Assembly (NCBI GenBank): GCA_051883415.1 | Contig: JBJETR010000064.1 | Span: 1 to 64,000 of the forward strand | Source of the DNA: HGM11368 sp051883415 | GTDB lineage: Bacteria; Bacillota; Clostridia; Christensenellales; UBA3700 | DNA length: 64,000 bases | Direction: 5' to 3' | Notes under the pieces: generated by a model | Seen by the model: only the letters and a program-made list of their open reading frames with translations | Database searches by the model: none | Told to the model about the DNA's origin: nothing | Shown here: positions 15,329-22,805 of the stretch, in pieces | How the letters are laid out: each line of letters begins with the position of its first letter | Position numbering within the stretch: position 1 is the first letter of the stretch | Position numbers and translations under genes: made by a program

Positions 15329-16083
15329 AATGCTCTGACTATAGCCTTGGCTATAATCGAAGAGCAAAAATCCACTCTGTCGTCGACGTCTTTTAGGGTG
15401 ATTTGGACGTTCCTTTGAGAGGGGAGAGAGTCGGGAAGTATCGCTCCTAGCGAGGTGATGAGGGGTACGCCTATTGCTATCGTATCTACGCCGAGCGAGG
15501 ACTTGCTGAGAGGACGAAGTTTAGCGCCTACTCCACCACCAGGTGAGATGCCCGCCGTGGTGAGTTGGTAGCAGGTGGCAAGTCTATCAAGCTTAGAGGT
15601 GACGAGTGTGTCTATCGCAATGACCAGACGAGGTTTGATAGTGGTGACGACACCCTTGACGACGTCAAAGGAGGGTATTCCGCTCTTACCCTCGACCGAC
15701 GGCTCGAGCATACATAACTTGAACTTGGATATGCTGTCGGGCGAGAGTCGGGATATGACCATTGCGCCCAAAGCGTCAACGACGTAGTTGTCGTTGCCAA
15801 GCCCTACGACCAATATTTTGCCTTGCTCTACGCCCAACCTCTTGAGTAGTTTGATTAGGCTGTCGGCAAGGACCGCAATTACGCCCTCGGGGCTAGAGGT
15901 TGAGGTGGTCTGCAAAGTAAAGTAGTGACCGCTCCGCTTGCCGAGTCGGAGAGAGAGGTTGTAGTCAATTTCTATTTCTTTGACCTCGACGCCTCGACGA
16001 CGATAAGCCGATACCGGTAAGGTTTGCTCGATAGCTCCTTCGAGAGCGAGGTCGGAATAGGGACGATAAAGGGTAGAACGCAT
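15316..16083 (-). CDS. gpr: Germination protease GPR
   Basis: A 255-residue aspartic-type spore protease that degrades small acid-soluble proteins at germination. Matches to the family are YSDLALEG near the N-terminus, the LVVGLGNDNYVVDALG core, VIAIDTLVTSKL, the TTAGISPGGGVGAKLRPLS stretch and LGVDTIAIGVPLI. It is shorter than typical GPR (about 320-370 residues), lacking part of the usual insert and C-terminus. It marks the host as a spore former. No Shine-Dalgarno precedes the ATG. AATACTA lies seven bases upstream and could be a sporulation-type -10, but no matching -35 is clear. Confidence 0.88.
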   Translation of the reverse strand: MRSTLYRPYSDLALEGAIEQTLPVSAYRRRGVEVKEIEIDYNLSLRLGKRSGHYFTLQTTSTSSPEGVIAVLADSLIKLLKRLGVEQGKILVVGLGNDNYVVDALGAMVISRLSPDSISKFKLCMLEPSVEGKSGIPSFDVVKGVVTTIKPRLVIAIDTLVTSKLDRLATCYQLTTAGISPGGGVGAKLRPLSKSSLGVDTIAIGVPLITSLGAILPDSLPSQRNVQITLKDVDDRVDFCSSIIAKAIVRALQKS

Positions 16084-16152
16084 AAGTAGTAGTATTTATA
16101 AGAGTATTTTGGACAAAAAATCAAAATTGTAATAATTTTTGTAATAATTTTC

Positions 16153-16181
16153 TTGCATTCTCGCTAATATTGTGCTAAACT
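16153..16181 (+). promoter_or_regulatory. Promoter of rpsT
   Basis: TTGCAT (16153-16158), 17-bp spacer, TGcTAAACT with the hexamer at 16176-16181. Confidence 0.65.
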
Positions 16182-16212
16182 ACACTAGCAAAATAATCAA
16201 ATGGAGGGAGTT

Positions 16213-16485
16213 ATGCCTAACATTAAGTCACAGAAAAAAAGAGTCATCACCAACCAAAAAGCCAACGATATCAACGTTGCTAAGAGAACTCGCGTTCGTA
16301 ACAGCGTAAAGAAATATATGCAAGCTATCGAGGCTAAGGACGTTGCTTTGGCAGAGGAGCTTCTCAAAGAGACGGTTTCTCTCATCAACAGAGCTAAGAG
16401 TGACGGCATCTACAAGGACAATACCGCAAGCAGAAAAATTTCAAGACTTTCTAAGCAATTGGACAATCTTAAGAAAGAAGCGTAA
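16213..16485 (+). CDS. rpsT: 30S ribosomal protein S20
   Basis: A 90-residue basic protein beginning MPNIKSQKKRVITNQKAN, the standard S20 start, with the helical core VRNSVKKYMQAIEAKD and the C-terminal KDNTASRKISRLSKQLDNL. It binds 16S rRNA in the body of the small subunit. The ATG at 16213 is chosen over one four codons upstream because GGAGGG lies between them at the right spacing. It is a single-gene unit with its own promoter and terminator, placed next to gpr as is common in Firmicutes. Confidence 0.97.
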   Translation: MPNIKSQKKRVITNQKANDINVAKRTRVRNSVKKYMQAIEAKDVALAEELLKETVSLINRAKSDGIYKDNTASRKISRLSKQLDNLKKEA

Positions 16486-16497
16486 TCAACAAAAAGT

Positions 16498-16529
16498 AAA
16501 CTCGCTACCTAAGGGTGGCGAGTTTTTTA
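16498..16529 (+). terminator. Terminator of rpsT
   Basis: AAACTCGC...GCGAGTTT stem with an inner ACC/GGT extension, followed by TTTT. Confidence 0.85.
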
Positions 16530-16536
16530 TAGCAAA

Positions 16537-16566
16537 AAAATCCGCCCGAAAGAGCGGATATTTTTG
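16537..16566. terminator. Terminator of the minus-strand zinc/membrane protein gene
   Basis: ATCCGC, loop CCGAAAGA, GCGGAT with A-run before and T-run after, so it is functional on the minus strand and possibly both. Confidence 0.75.
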
Positions 16567-16977
16567 TTAGATGACAGCGTCTCCTTTGGATAGAGATTTG
16601 GATATCTTGGCGATTTCTTCTACCAAGAAGGTTTTGCGCCTACTGCTTTTGATGAATTTGGGTATTTTGACGGCAGACCATATCCCGAAGACTAACGTAC
16701 CTATAACGCCCAAAGCCCAAAGATATTCTATCTCAGCCATTAGCCATATAGATATAGCCCATAGCGCGACAAAACCTACTCCTTTACCTATCCAACCCCA
16801 TATCGTAGACCTACGATATTCGTTGATATTATTGAGTTCGGCTTGATATTCTTCCATCTTGCATTGTGGACAAATACCGCTGTGGTTGCTGTATGCCGAG
16901 CAGTTGGCACACATTGCTTTGCCACATTTTTTGCACGTGGCTATTGCTTCAACGTCGGGGTGCATAAAACACTTCAT
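16567..16977 (-). CDS. B-box-like zinc-binding membrane protein
   Basis: A 136-residue protein. Residues 1-42 contain a cysteine/histidine-rich zinc-binding module (CFMHPDVEAIATCKKCGKAM, then CANC and CPQC) of the kind seen in small B-box-like domain proteins. It is followed by a helix, two membrane segments (about 66-100) and a basic cytoplasmic tail. Specific role is unknown. It is expressed from a full sigma-A promoter whose spacer holds a perfect palindrome, and the divergent neighbour is an Xre regulator, so repression by that regulator is likely. A Shine-Dalgarno AAGGAGAAAA precedes the ATG. Confidence 0.72.
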   Translation of the reverse strand: MKCFMHPDVEAIATCKKCGKAMCANCSAYSNHSGICPQCKMEEYQAELNNINEYRRSTIWGWIGKGVGFVALWAISIWLMAEIEYLWALGVIGTLVFGIWSAVKIPKFIKSSRRKTFLVEEIAKISKSLSKGDAVI

Positions 16978-17035
16978 AATTTTCTCCTTATACGCTTAAG
17001 ATTACGGCTTTCGTAAAACGATAACCTTTTGTCTT

Positions 17036-17064
17036 ATAATAGCAAGTCTTATAAGACTTGTCAA
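17036..17064 (-). promoter_or_regulatory. Promoter with an 18-bp palindromic operator in its spacer
   Basis: Minus strand TTGACA (17064-17059), 17-bp spacer, TATTAT (17041-17036), driving the zinc/membrane protein gene. The perfect palindrome CAAGTCTTATAAGACTTG (17043-17060) fills the spacer, so a bound repressor would exclude polymerase. The best candidate is the Xre protein encoded from 17099. Both genes could be controlled by this one site. Confidence 0.75.
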
Positions 17065-17086
17065 GTACTTTTTGACTTGAAATGGT

Positions 17087-17092
17087 TATACT
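17087..17092 (+). promoter_or_regulatory. -10 element giving a leaderless xre mRNA
   Basis: TATACT ends six bases before the GTG start at 17099. No good -35 is seen at 16-18 bp, so the promoter may be weak; the operator palindrome ends 26 bp upstream. Confidence 0.55.
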
Positions 17093-17098
17093 AATGAT

Positions 17099-17299
17099 GT
17101 GGAATTTAAGGATAGAATCAAAGAGTTGAGAGTGCTAAAAGGACTCAGTCAAATGCAACTTGCAAATATTACGGGTATTAGTCAGTCGGCTATTGCTAAG
17201 TGGGAGCTAGGCAAAACCGAGCCGACGGCTTCCGCTATTATAACGCTTGCGAAGTTTTTTGATGAAAGTACCGACTATCTATTGGGTTTGGAAGAATGA
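17099..17299 (+). CDS. Xre-family transcriptional regulator
   Basis: A 66-residue single-domain helix-turn-helix protein (MEFKDRIKELRVLKGLSQMQ, then LANITGISQSAIAKWELGKT and DESTDYLLGLEE). The C-terminal STDYLLG motif is typical of small Cro/SinR-like repressors. The start is GTG, with a -10 only six bases away. It is divergent from the zinc/membrane protein gene, and a perfect palindrome lies between them. Autoregulation is likely but inferred. The last 29 codons plus the terminator are repeated twice more downstream. Confidence 0.87.
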   Translation: MEFKDRIKELRVLKGLSQMQLANITGISQSAIAKWELGKTEPTASAIITLAKFFDESTDYLLGLEE

Positions 17300-17552
17300 G
17301 CCGACTGTGGTCGGCTATTTTTTTGCAAAAGCGAGCCGACGGCTTCCGCTATTATTACACTTGCGAAGTTCTTTGACGAGAGTACCGACTATCTGTTGGG
17401 TTTGGAAGAATGAGCCGACTGTGGTCGGCTACTTTTTTGCAAAACCGAGCCGACGGCTTCCGCTATTATTACACTTGCCAAATTCTTTGACGAAAGCACC
17501 GACTATCTGTTGGGTTTGGAAGAATGAGCCGGCTGTGGTCGGCTATTTTTTT
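17211..17552 (+). repeat. Three tandem 114-bp copies of the xre 3' end plus terminator
   Basis: Units start at 17211, 17325 and 17439, exactly 114 bp apart, and differ at only a few sites. Each encodes the C-terminal stretch EPTASAIITLAKFFDESTDY followed by LLGLEE, a TGA stop and an identical hairpin terminator. Copies 2 and 3 have no start codon, so they are untranslated remnants. The result is three terminators in series (17299-17324, 17413-17438, 17527-17552). Because 114 is divisible by three, one other frame stays open across all copies; that ORF is an artefact. Confidence 0.92.
17299..17324 (+). terminator. Terminator of xre (first of three copies)
   Basis: AGCCGAC, loop TGTG, GTCGGCT, then ATTTTTTT. 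It overlaps the stop codon. Near-identical copies lie at +114 and +228. Confidence 0.88.
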
Positions 17553-17753
17553 GCAATTTATCGCCAAGTCGTGGCTGGATAAACTTAGTCGCTCGGTTAG
17601 TAACGGAGAAAAAAGCCCAATACCTTTTGTAAATAGCGTGGATTAGTGGTAATTTTGATATGTATTTTGCCGCAAGTTGATTTAACTAATAGATTTTGAA
17701 GGTTATGCGAGCGTTTTTGTTATAAAATAATTGCGTAATATTTTATTAAATAA

Positions 17754-17782
17754 TTGTATTGTCGGCGTTTATTTGATACAAT
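17754..17782 (+). promoter_or_regulatory. Promoter of the metF-metH operon
   Basis: TTGTAT (17754-17759), 17-bp spacer, TGaTACAAT with the hexamer at 17777-17782. The interval 17553-17753 is AT-rich and shows no SAM, cobalamin or T-box leader; the transcribed leader is only about 10-12 nt. Confidence 0.7.
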
Positions 17783-17798
17783 AATCTCGAGGTAGACT

Positions 17799-18674
17799 AT
17801 GAATATCAGAGATATGTATAAGACCAAAAAGCATTTGTTTTCTTTTGAAATTTTCCCACCTAAGGTGGCGACTGCATTTGAAAAGGTCAGCGAAGTGGTG
17901 GACGAGCTTACCATATTGCGTCCCGACTTTATATCCGTAACTTACGGCGCGGGCGGTTCGGTGAAGGACAACCGCACGGTCGAGCTGTGCAAAATCGTCA
18001 AAAATTCTAACCAAAGCGAGCCTATGGCGCACCTGACTTGCGTGGGCTCGTCTAGACAAGAGATTAGCGATTTGCTAGACCAACTAGAAGCAATCGGCGT
18101 AACCAACGTGCTTGCTCTAAGAGGCGACAAAAACCCTAACGTCGTCAAAGAAGGCGACTTTAGATACGCTAGCGAGCTGACGGAGTATATCAAGACCGTC
18201 AAGCCACACTTCAACGTAATGGGTGCGTGCTATCCCGCAGGACACAGCGAAAGTGTAAGCCAAAAGGAAGATATCATCAATCTAAAACGCAAGGTTGACG
18301 CAGGTGCGAGCGGACTTATCACGCAGATGTTTTTTGACAATGAGGAATTCTATCGCTTTAGAGATTTGGCACAAGTGGCGGGCATAGAGGTGCCTATTGA
18401 GGCGGGTATTATGCCTATCACCAACAGCCGTCAAATAGAGAGGGTTATATCATTGTCATCTGCCACTATGCCAGCAAGACTGTCCAAGCTCATATCGAGA
18501 TACGGTCAAAACGACAAGGCTATGTTCGATGCGGGAGTGGCTTATGCGACGGAGCAAATCATCGAATTGCTCAGCGCCGACGTGGACGGCGTACACGTAT
18601 ATACTATGAACAATCCGCTAGTTGCCAAGAAAATCAGCGACGGCATAGGCGGTCTAATTGGGGAAACGAGATGA
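17799..18674 (+). CDS. metF: Methylenetetrahydrofolate reductase
   Basis: A 291-residue flavoenzyme that reduces 5,10-methylene-THF to 5-methyl-THF, the methyl donor for MetH. Motifs are FSFEIFPPK, ISVTYGAGGS, HLTCVG, NVLALRGDKNP, the LKRKVDAGASGLITQMFFD barrel strand and GIMPI. Length fits the family. It is the first gene of a three-gene methionine operon, overlapping the reactivation-domain gene by 4 nt (ATGA). The Clostridia-type enzyme often lacks a strict NADPH preference and may work with a partner, but no zinc-finger MetV gene is beside it. Confidence 0.95.
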   Translation: MNIRDMYKTKKHLFSFEIFPPKVATAFEKVSEVVDELTILRPDFISVTYGAGGSVKDNRTVELCKIVKNSNQSEPMAHLTCVGSSRQEISDLLDQLEAIGVTNVLALRGDKNPNVVKEGDFRYASELTEYIKTVKPHFNVMGACYPAGHSESVSQKEDIINLKRKVDAGASGLITQMFFDNEEFYRFRDLAQVAGIEVPIEAGIMPITNSRQIERVISLSSATMPARLSKLISRYGQNDKAMFDAGVAYATEQIIELLSADVDGVHVYTMNNPLVAKKISDGIGGLIGETR

Positions 18675-19306
18675 AGCTTGACTACGATATCGTAAGACGA
18701 TATATCTCCGACAAGACGGGGAGCGTGAGCGACGAGTATATGCGAGGCGTTGAGAGAGAATTGGAAGAAATCGCAGCCGTGCAAAAGATGTCGTGGATAT
18801 TCGAGTGTACAAAGGACGACTTTTATCGTATCGACGACTTAGGACTGACGATAGAGAGCCGTGACGTCAACGACTTGTTCGACGAGTGCGAGAAGATTGC
18901 GGTTTTCGTGGTAACGCTAGGCGTGCAAGTGGATAAAAAAATATCCTATTACGGCAACGCCGACGTGCTTAGAAGCGTGGTGCTAGATAGCATGTCAAGC
19001 GTGATGGTGGAGAGCGTGCTCGACGAGTTGCAAGGGCAAGTCGACGATATGATAGGACTATATCCGACTATGAGATATAGCCCGGGATATGGAGATTTGG
19101 CGCTTAGTTTCCAAAGGAAATTGCTGACGGCGCTAGGTTGCGGTAAGAGCATGGGAGTCATGCTCAATAGCTCGGATATTATGATTCCCCAAAAATCAAT
19201 TACTGCGTTGGTGGGATATTCTAAGAAAAAACAAGCATACGCAAGCGTGTGTCTTAAATGCCCGAGCAACGGCAAATGCAAAGTAAAGTGTAGCAGAGCG
19301 CAATGA
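18671..19306 (+). CDS. Stand-alone MetH reactivation domain protein
   Basis: A 211-residue protein matching the vitamin B12-dependent methionine synthase activation domain: the TMRYSPGYGDLALSFQRKL segment and the SSDIMIPQKSITALVGYSKK segment are its S-adenosylmethionine-binding hallmarks. In E. coli this domain is the C-terminus of MetH and remethylates inactive cob(II)alamin. Here metH lacks it and starts seven nt downstream, so this protein should serve in trans. A Cys-rich C-terminus (CLKCPSNGKCKVKC) is unusual and could hold a metal or cluster for electron delivery. Confidence 0.88.
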   Translation: MKLDYDIVRRYISDKTGSVSDEYMRGVERELEEIAAVQKMSWIFECTKDDFYRIDDLGLTIESRDVNDLFDECEKIAVFVVTLGVQVDKKISYYGNADVLRSVVLDSMSSVMVESVLDELQGQVDDMIGLYPTMRYSPGYGDLALSFQRKLLTALGCGKSMGVMLNSSDIMIPQKSITALVGYSKKKQAYASVCLKCPSNGKCKVKCSRAQ

Positions 19307-19313
19307 GGATATT

Positions 19314-21671
19314 ATGGATTTGAAACAACTGATTGACAACAAGATAGTTTTGCTCGACGGTGCAATGGGCACTATTCTGCAAAGACTCGGCGTAAAAATG
19401 GAGGGCGGAAAGCCCGAAATGGTCAACATTACTGAGCCCCAAGTGATACAAAAAATCCATGAGGACTACCTAAGAGCGGGTAGCGACGTGGTGTATGCCA
19501 ATACCTTTGGTGCCAATCGTATCAAAATGGCGGGTTATCCGTATATCGAGTGTGCGAAAGCCGGCGTGAAATGTGCCAGAAACGCAGTTAAGGCGGTAGG
19601 CAAGGGACTCGTTGCCCTCGACATGGGCAGTATAGGAGAACTCGTCGAGCCTATGGGTAGAGTGACCTTCGACGAGGTGTACGAGACGTATAAAGAAGTT
19701 GTGTTAGCCGTAGCGGACGAGGTCGACTTGTGCGTGATAGAAACGATGAGCGACCTATACGAAACCAAAGCCGCCGTGCTTGCCGTCAAAGAGAATTGCA
19801 ACAAACCGCTAATCGTGACGATGAGCTTTGACGAGAAGGGCAGAACCTTTGCGGGTTGTCCCGTAGAGGCTATGGTGGCTACTATGCAAGGCTTGGGCGT
19901 GGACGCTGTCGGGCTCAACTGTTCTCTAGGTCCTAAGCAGCTAGTCGGCGTAGTAGATAGATTGCTCTCAATAAGTGAGCTACCCGTAGTAGTCAAGCCA
20001 AACGCAGGTATGCCTACCATAAGGAACGGCGTGACTGCCTTCGATATGCAAGCAAGCGATTGGGCGGAAGCAATGGAGGTTATCGTCGACAAGGGCGTGG
20101 CTATAGTGGGCGGTTGCTGTGGAACGGATAGCGAATTTATTAAAATCTTGGCGGAAAAAATCAAGGACAAAAAGCCAAGTAGACCTATCGCAAAGCACCA
20201 AGTATGCGTCGCAAGCGGTAGCAAGTTCGTAAGGCTCGATTGTCCGAAAATCGTGGGCGAAAGGATAAATCCTACCGGCAAAAAGCTGATGAAACAAGCA
20301 ATAGAAGCCGAGGATTGGGGTTATATCGAAGGACAAGCAGTGGAGCAAGCACATGCGGGCGCCGATATATTGGACGTCAATATGGGGCTTGCAGGCATAG
20401 ACGAAGCCGATATGATAGTCAAAGCTATCAAGAGAGTGCAGAGTGTGGTGGACCTTCCTATCCAAATAGATAGTACCGACGCTGTGGCTATCGAGAAAGG
20501 CTTGAGATACGTGAGCGGAAAGGCGATAGTCAATTCCGTCAACGGCGACGACGAAGTCTTGGATAGAGTTTTGCCACTAGTCAAAAAGTACGGCGCTCTG
20601 GTGCTTGGCTTGACGATAGACAAAGACGGCATTCCCAAGACGGTGGAAAAGCGGCTTGAAATAGCTAGAAAGATTGTAAAAAGAGCACAAGAGTACGGCA
20701 TAAGCAACGAGGATGTGATTATCGATACTCTCACGTTGACGGTGGGTGCGGAGCAAGAGCAAGCCGTCAATACTTTGGAAGCTATAAGGAAGGTAAAAGA
20801 AGAACTCGGCGTAAAGACTGCACTCGGCGTGTCAAATATATCCTTTGGACTGCCCGAGAGAAGCCTCGTCAACAGAACCTTCTTGACTATGGCGTTGACT
20901 TGTGGGCTAGACCTAGCTATCATCAACCCAAATCTTCAACCTATGAAAGAGAGCTTCTTGGCGTACAACTTGCTGGCGGGCATAGACCGAAAGGGTGAAA
21001 AATATATCAAAGAGATTTCTACGCAGACCGAAAGCGTTGCGGTAGCCTCGGGCAAGGACCTCACGCTACAAGAATGTATCAAGCAGTCGCTAAAGACTCA
21101 AGCCGTCGAAACGGTAAAGGTAATGCTCGCAAAGGGGCTAAACGGCTTGGACATAATAGACGAGTGCGTCATACCTACCTTGGGTGATATTGGCGACGGA
21201 TACGAAAAGGGAAGTATATTTTTGCCACAGTTGATATCTACCGCAGAGGTGGCTTCGGCAGTGTGCGACGTCATCAAGGCAAATATCGGAAGCATTAACG
21301 TCGGCACGAGAGCTAAGATGATACTCGCAACGGTAGAGGGCGACGTGCACGATATAGGCAAAAATATCGTCAAGACGGTATTGCAAAACTATGGCTACGA
21401 CATAGTCGACCTTGGCAGAGACGTTGCCGTGGAGAGAGTGGTCGAAGCCGTCAAGAAAAATAAACCTCAGATACTCGGCTTGTCTGCGTTGATGACGACT
21501 ACCGTCAAAAATATGAAGAGGACAATAGAAGAAGTGCGAAAAGTCAGCGATTGTCTTATATGCGTGGGCGGTGCGGTACTGAGCGAGGAGGTAGCTATGC
21601 AAATCGGTGCGGACGCATACAGCAAGGATCCTCGGCAACTTGTCAAGATATTGGAAAGTAGAGGTCTATAA
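19314..21671 (+). CDS. metH: Cobalamin-dependent methionine synthase lacking the reactivation domain
   Basis: A 785-residue enzyme that methylates homocysteine using 5-methyl-THF. Order of domains: homocysteine-binding barrel (about 1-285, zinc ligands in GLNCS and GGCCGT), pterin-binding barrel (about 300-565, from KIVGERINPTGKK), B12 cap and Rossmann domain (about 570-785, lower axial His in DVHDIGKNIV). E. coli MetH is about 1,230 residues because it includes the reactivation domain, encoded here by the preceding gene. The GAGGA site precedes the ATG. The operon metF-reactivator-metH is a complete methyl-transfer unit. Confidence 0.95.
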   Translation: MDLKQLIDNKIVLLDGAMGTILQRLGVKMEGGKPEMVNITEPQVIQKIHEDYLRAGSDVVYANTFGANRIKMAGYPYIECAKAGVKCARNAVKAVGKGLVALDMGSIGELVEPMGRVTFDEVYETYKEVVLAVADEVDLCVIETMSDLYETKAAVLAVKENCNKPLIVTMSFDEKGRTFAGCPVEAMVATMQGLGVDAVGLNCSLGPKQLVGVVDRLLSISELPVVVKPNAGMPTIRNGVTAFDMQASDWAEAMEVIVDKGVAIVGGCCGTDSEFIKILAEKIKDKKPSRPIAKHQVCVASGSKFVRLDCPKIVGERINPTGKKLMKQAIEAEDWGYIEGQAVEQAHAGADILDVNMGLAGIDEADMIVKAIKRVQSVVDLPIQIDSTDAVAIEKGLRYVSGKAIVNSVNGDDEVLDRVLPLVKKYGALVLGLTIDKDGIPKTVEKRLEIARKIVKRAQEYGISNEDVIIDTLTLTVGAEQEQAVNTLEAIRKVKEELGVKTALGVSNISFGLPERSLVNRTFLTMALTCGLDLAIINPNLQPMKESFLAYNLLAGIDRKGEKYIKEISTQTESVAVASGKDLTLQECIKQSLKTQAVETVKVMLAKGLNGLDIIDECVIPTLGDIGDGYEKGSIFLPQLISTAEVASAVCDVIKANIGSINVGTRAKMILATVEGDVHDIGKNIVKTVLQNYGYDIVDLGRDVAVERVVEAVKKNKPQILGLSALMTTTVKNMKRTIEEVRKVSDCLICVGGAVLSEEVAMQIGADAYSKDPRQLVKILESRGL

Positions 21672-21673
21672 GC

Positions 21674-21703
21674 CAAAAAGTCGATACAGGTCGCTAAAAT
21701 TGC
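21674..21703. repeat. Degenerate copy of the dispersed AAAAAGTCGATACG element
   Basis: CAAAAAGTCGATACAGGTCG followed by CTAAAATTGC lies just after metH. Its left arm matches the copies at 15298 and 56030; its right arm has decayed, so it is a poor hairpin. Confidence 0.5.
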
Positions 21704-21728
21704 AAAATAGGCGAAATATTTATACAAA
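21700..21728 (+). promoter_or_regulatory. Promoter of the EamA transporter gene
   Basis: TTGCAA (21700-21705), 17-bp spacer, TACAAA (21723-21728). Confidence 0.45.
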
Positions 21729-21746
21729 AGAGGACTTATAAAAAAT

Positions 21747-22613
21747 ATGTGGATACTCGCGGCGGCTATGTCGGCGGTGTTTGCCGCCTTGACGGCGATA
21801 TTGTCCAAGTGCGGAATAAAGAAGGTAAATTCCGACGTGGCTACGGCGTTGCGTACGTCGGTGGTGTTGGTATTTGCTTGGTTAATCGTTTTGCTAACCG
21901 GCGTATATAAGGATATAGCTACCATAGATGCCAAGTCGTTGATATTCCTAGTGTTGTCGGGCTTGGCGACAGGTGCAAGCTGGATATGCTACTTCAAAGC
22001 ATTGTCGATAGGCGAGGTGTCCAAGGTCGCGGCGGTAGATAAGTCTAGCGTAGTGCTATCGGTACTGCTTGCAATCATCATCTTCCCTCAAGAGAGAGGA
22101 GGTTGGTGGATAAAGCTGTTATGTCTATTAGCAATAGGCGTAGGCACTACGTTGATGACGGACATTAAGCGTGACGAGGACAAAACCCGACTTGCTTGGT
22201 TGATATTTGCCTTGCTTTCGGCGATATTTGCCGCGGCTACCTCAATACTTGCCAAGATAGGTATACAAAACGTCAATTCTAACCTTGCCACCGCAATTAG
22301 AACGTGCGTGGTGTTGGTCATGGCGTGGCTAATCGTGATAGCAAGGGGCGAGGTAAAGACTATCAAGGACGTCAAAGCAAAAGACGCTGTGTTTTTGGTC
22401 TTGTCGGGAATAGCGACGGGCGCAAGCTGGCTGTGCTATTATTATGCTATCCAAAAGGGACAAGTGAGTATAGTCGTGCCGATTGACAAGCTTAGCATTT
22501 TGATAACGGTGTTATTTTCTTTGGTGGTGTTCAAAGAAAAGCTGTCCGCCAAGGCTTGGACGGGACTTGGCTTGTTGACGGCGGGCACGGTGCTGATGGC
22601 AGTGTTGACGTAA
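21747..22613 (+). CDS. EamA/DMT-family transporter with near-symmetric halves
   Basis: A 288-residue membrane protein with about ten helices arranged as two EamA repeats (residues 1-140 and 145-288). The halves share long stretches: FLVLSG(L/I)ATGASW(I/L)CY, the K-x-NS-x-x-ATA-x-RT region and VVLV-x-AWLIV. They are roughly half identical by eye, more alike than in most DMT exporters. The family moves amino acids, drugs or sugars across the membrane; the substrate here cannot be told. It has a probable promoter of its own and is followed by a hairpin terminator. Confidence 0.85.
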   Translation: MWILAAAMSAVFAALTAILSKCGIKKVNSDVATALRTSVVLVFAWLIVLLTGVYKDIATIDAKSLIFLVLSGLATGASWICYFKALSIGEVSKVAAVDKSSVVLSVLLAIIIFPQERGGWWIKLLCLLAIGVGTTLMTDIKRDEDKTRLAWLIFALLSAIFAAATSILAKIGIQNVNSNLATAIRTCVVLVMAWLIVIARGEVKTIKDVKAKDAVFLVLSGIATGASWLCYYYAIQKGQVSIVVPIDKLSILITVLFSLVVFKEKLSAKAWTGLGLLTAGTVLMAVLT

Positions 22614-22649
22614 ATATACAGTATAGAGATGAATTTAGGATAAAAATAG

Positions 22650-22675
22650 CACGCCACTAAAGGCGTGCCGTTTGT
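22650..22675 (+). terminator. Terminator after the EamA gene
   Basis: GCACGCC, loop ACTAAA, GGCGTGC, then a T-rich tract CGTTTGTTT. The stretch 22676-22805 holds no gene that I can see. Confidence 0.65.
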
Positions 22676-22805
22676 TTGAAAAACGATATCTTCTCGACAG
22701 TAGTTGGAATTGTTACGCTTGCCCGCTTTGTTGCAAAGTAAACCCTACAATATATGCCGTACTAGTTAGTTTTGTTGACTAGAACGACGTTTCGTTGTCT
22801 AAAAC

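Noticed and set aside
17247..17582. 111-codon ORF across the 114-bp repeats
   Set aside because: It is the alternate frame of the repeated xre end, open only because the repeat length is divisible by three.
17583..17798. SAM or cobalamin riboswitch ahead of metF
   Set aside because: The predicted leader is about 10-12 nt and I see no conserved riboswitch core (no cobalamin box, no SAM-I helices).
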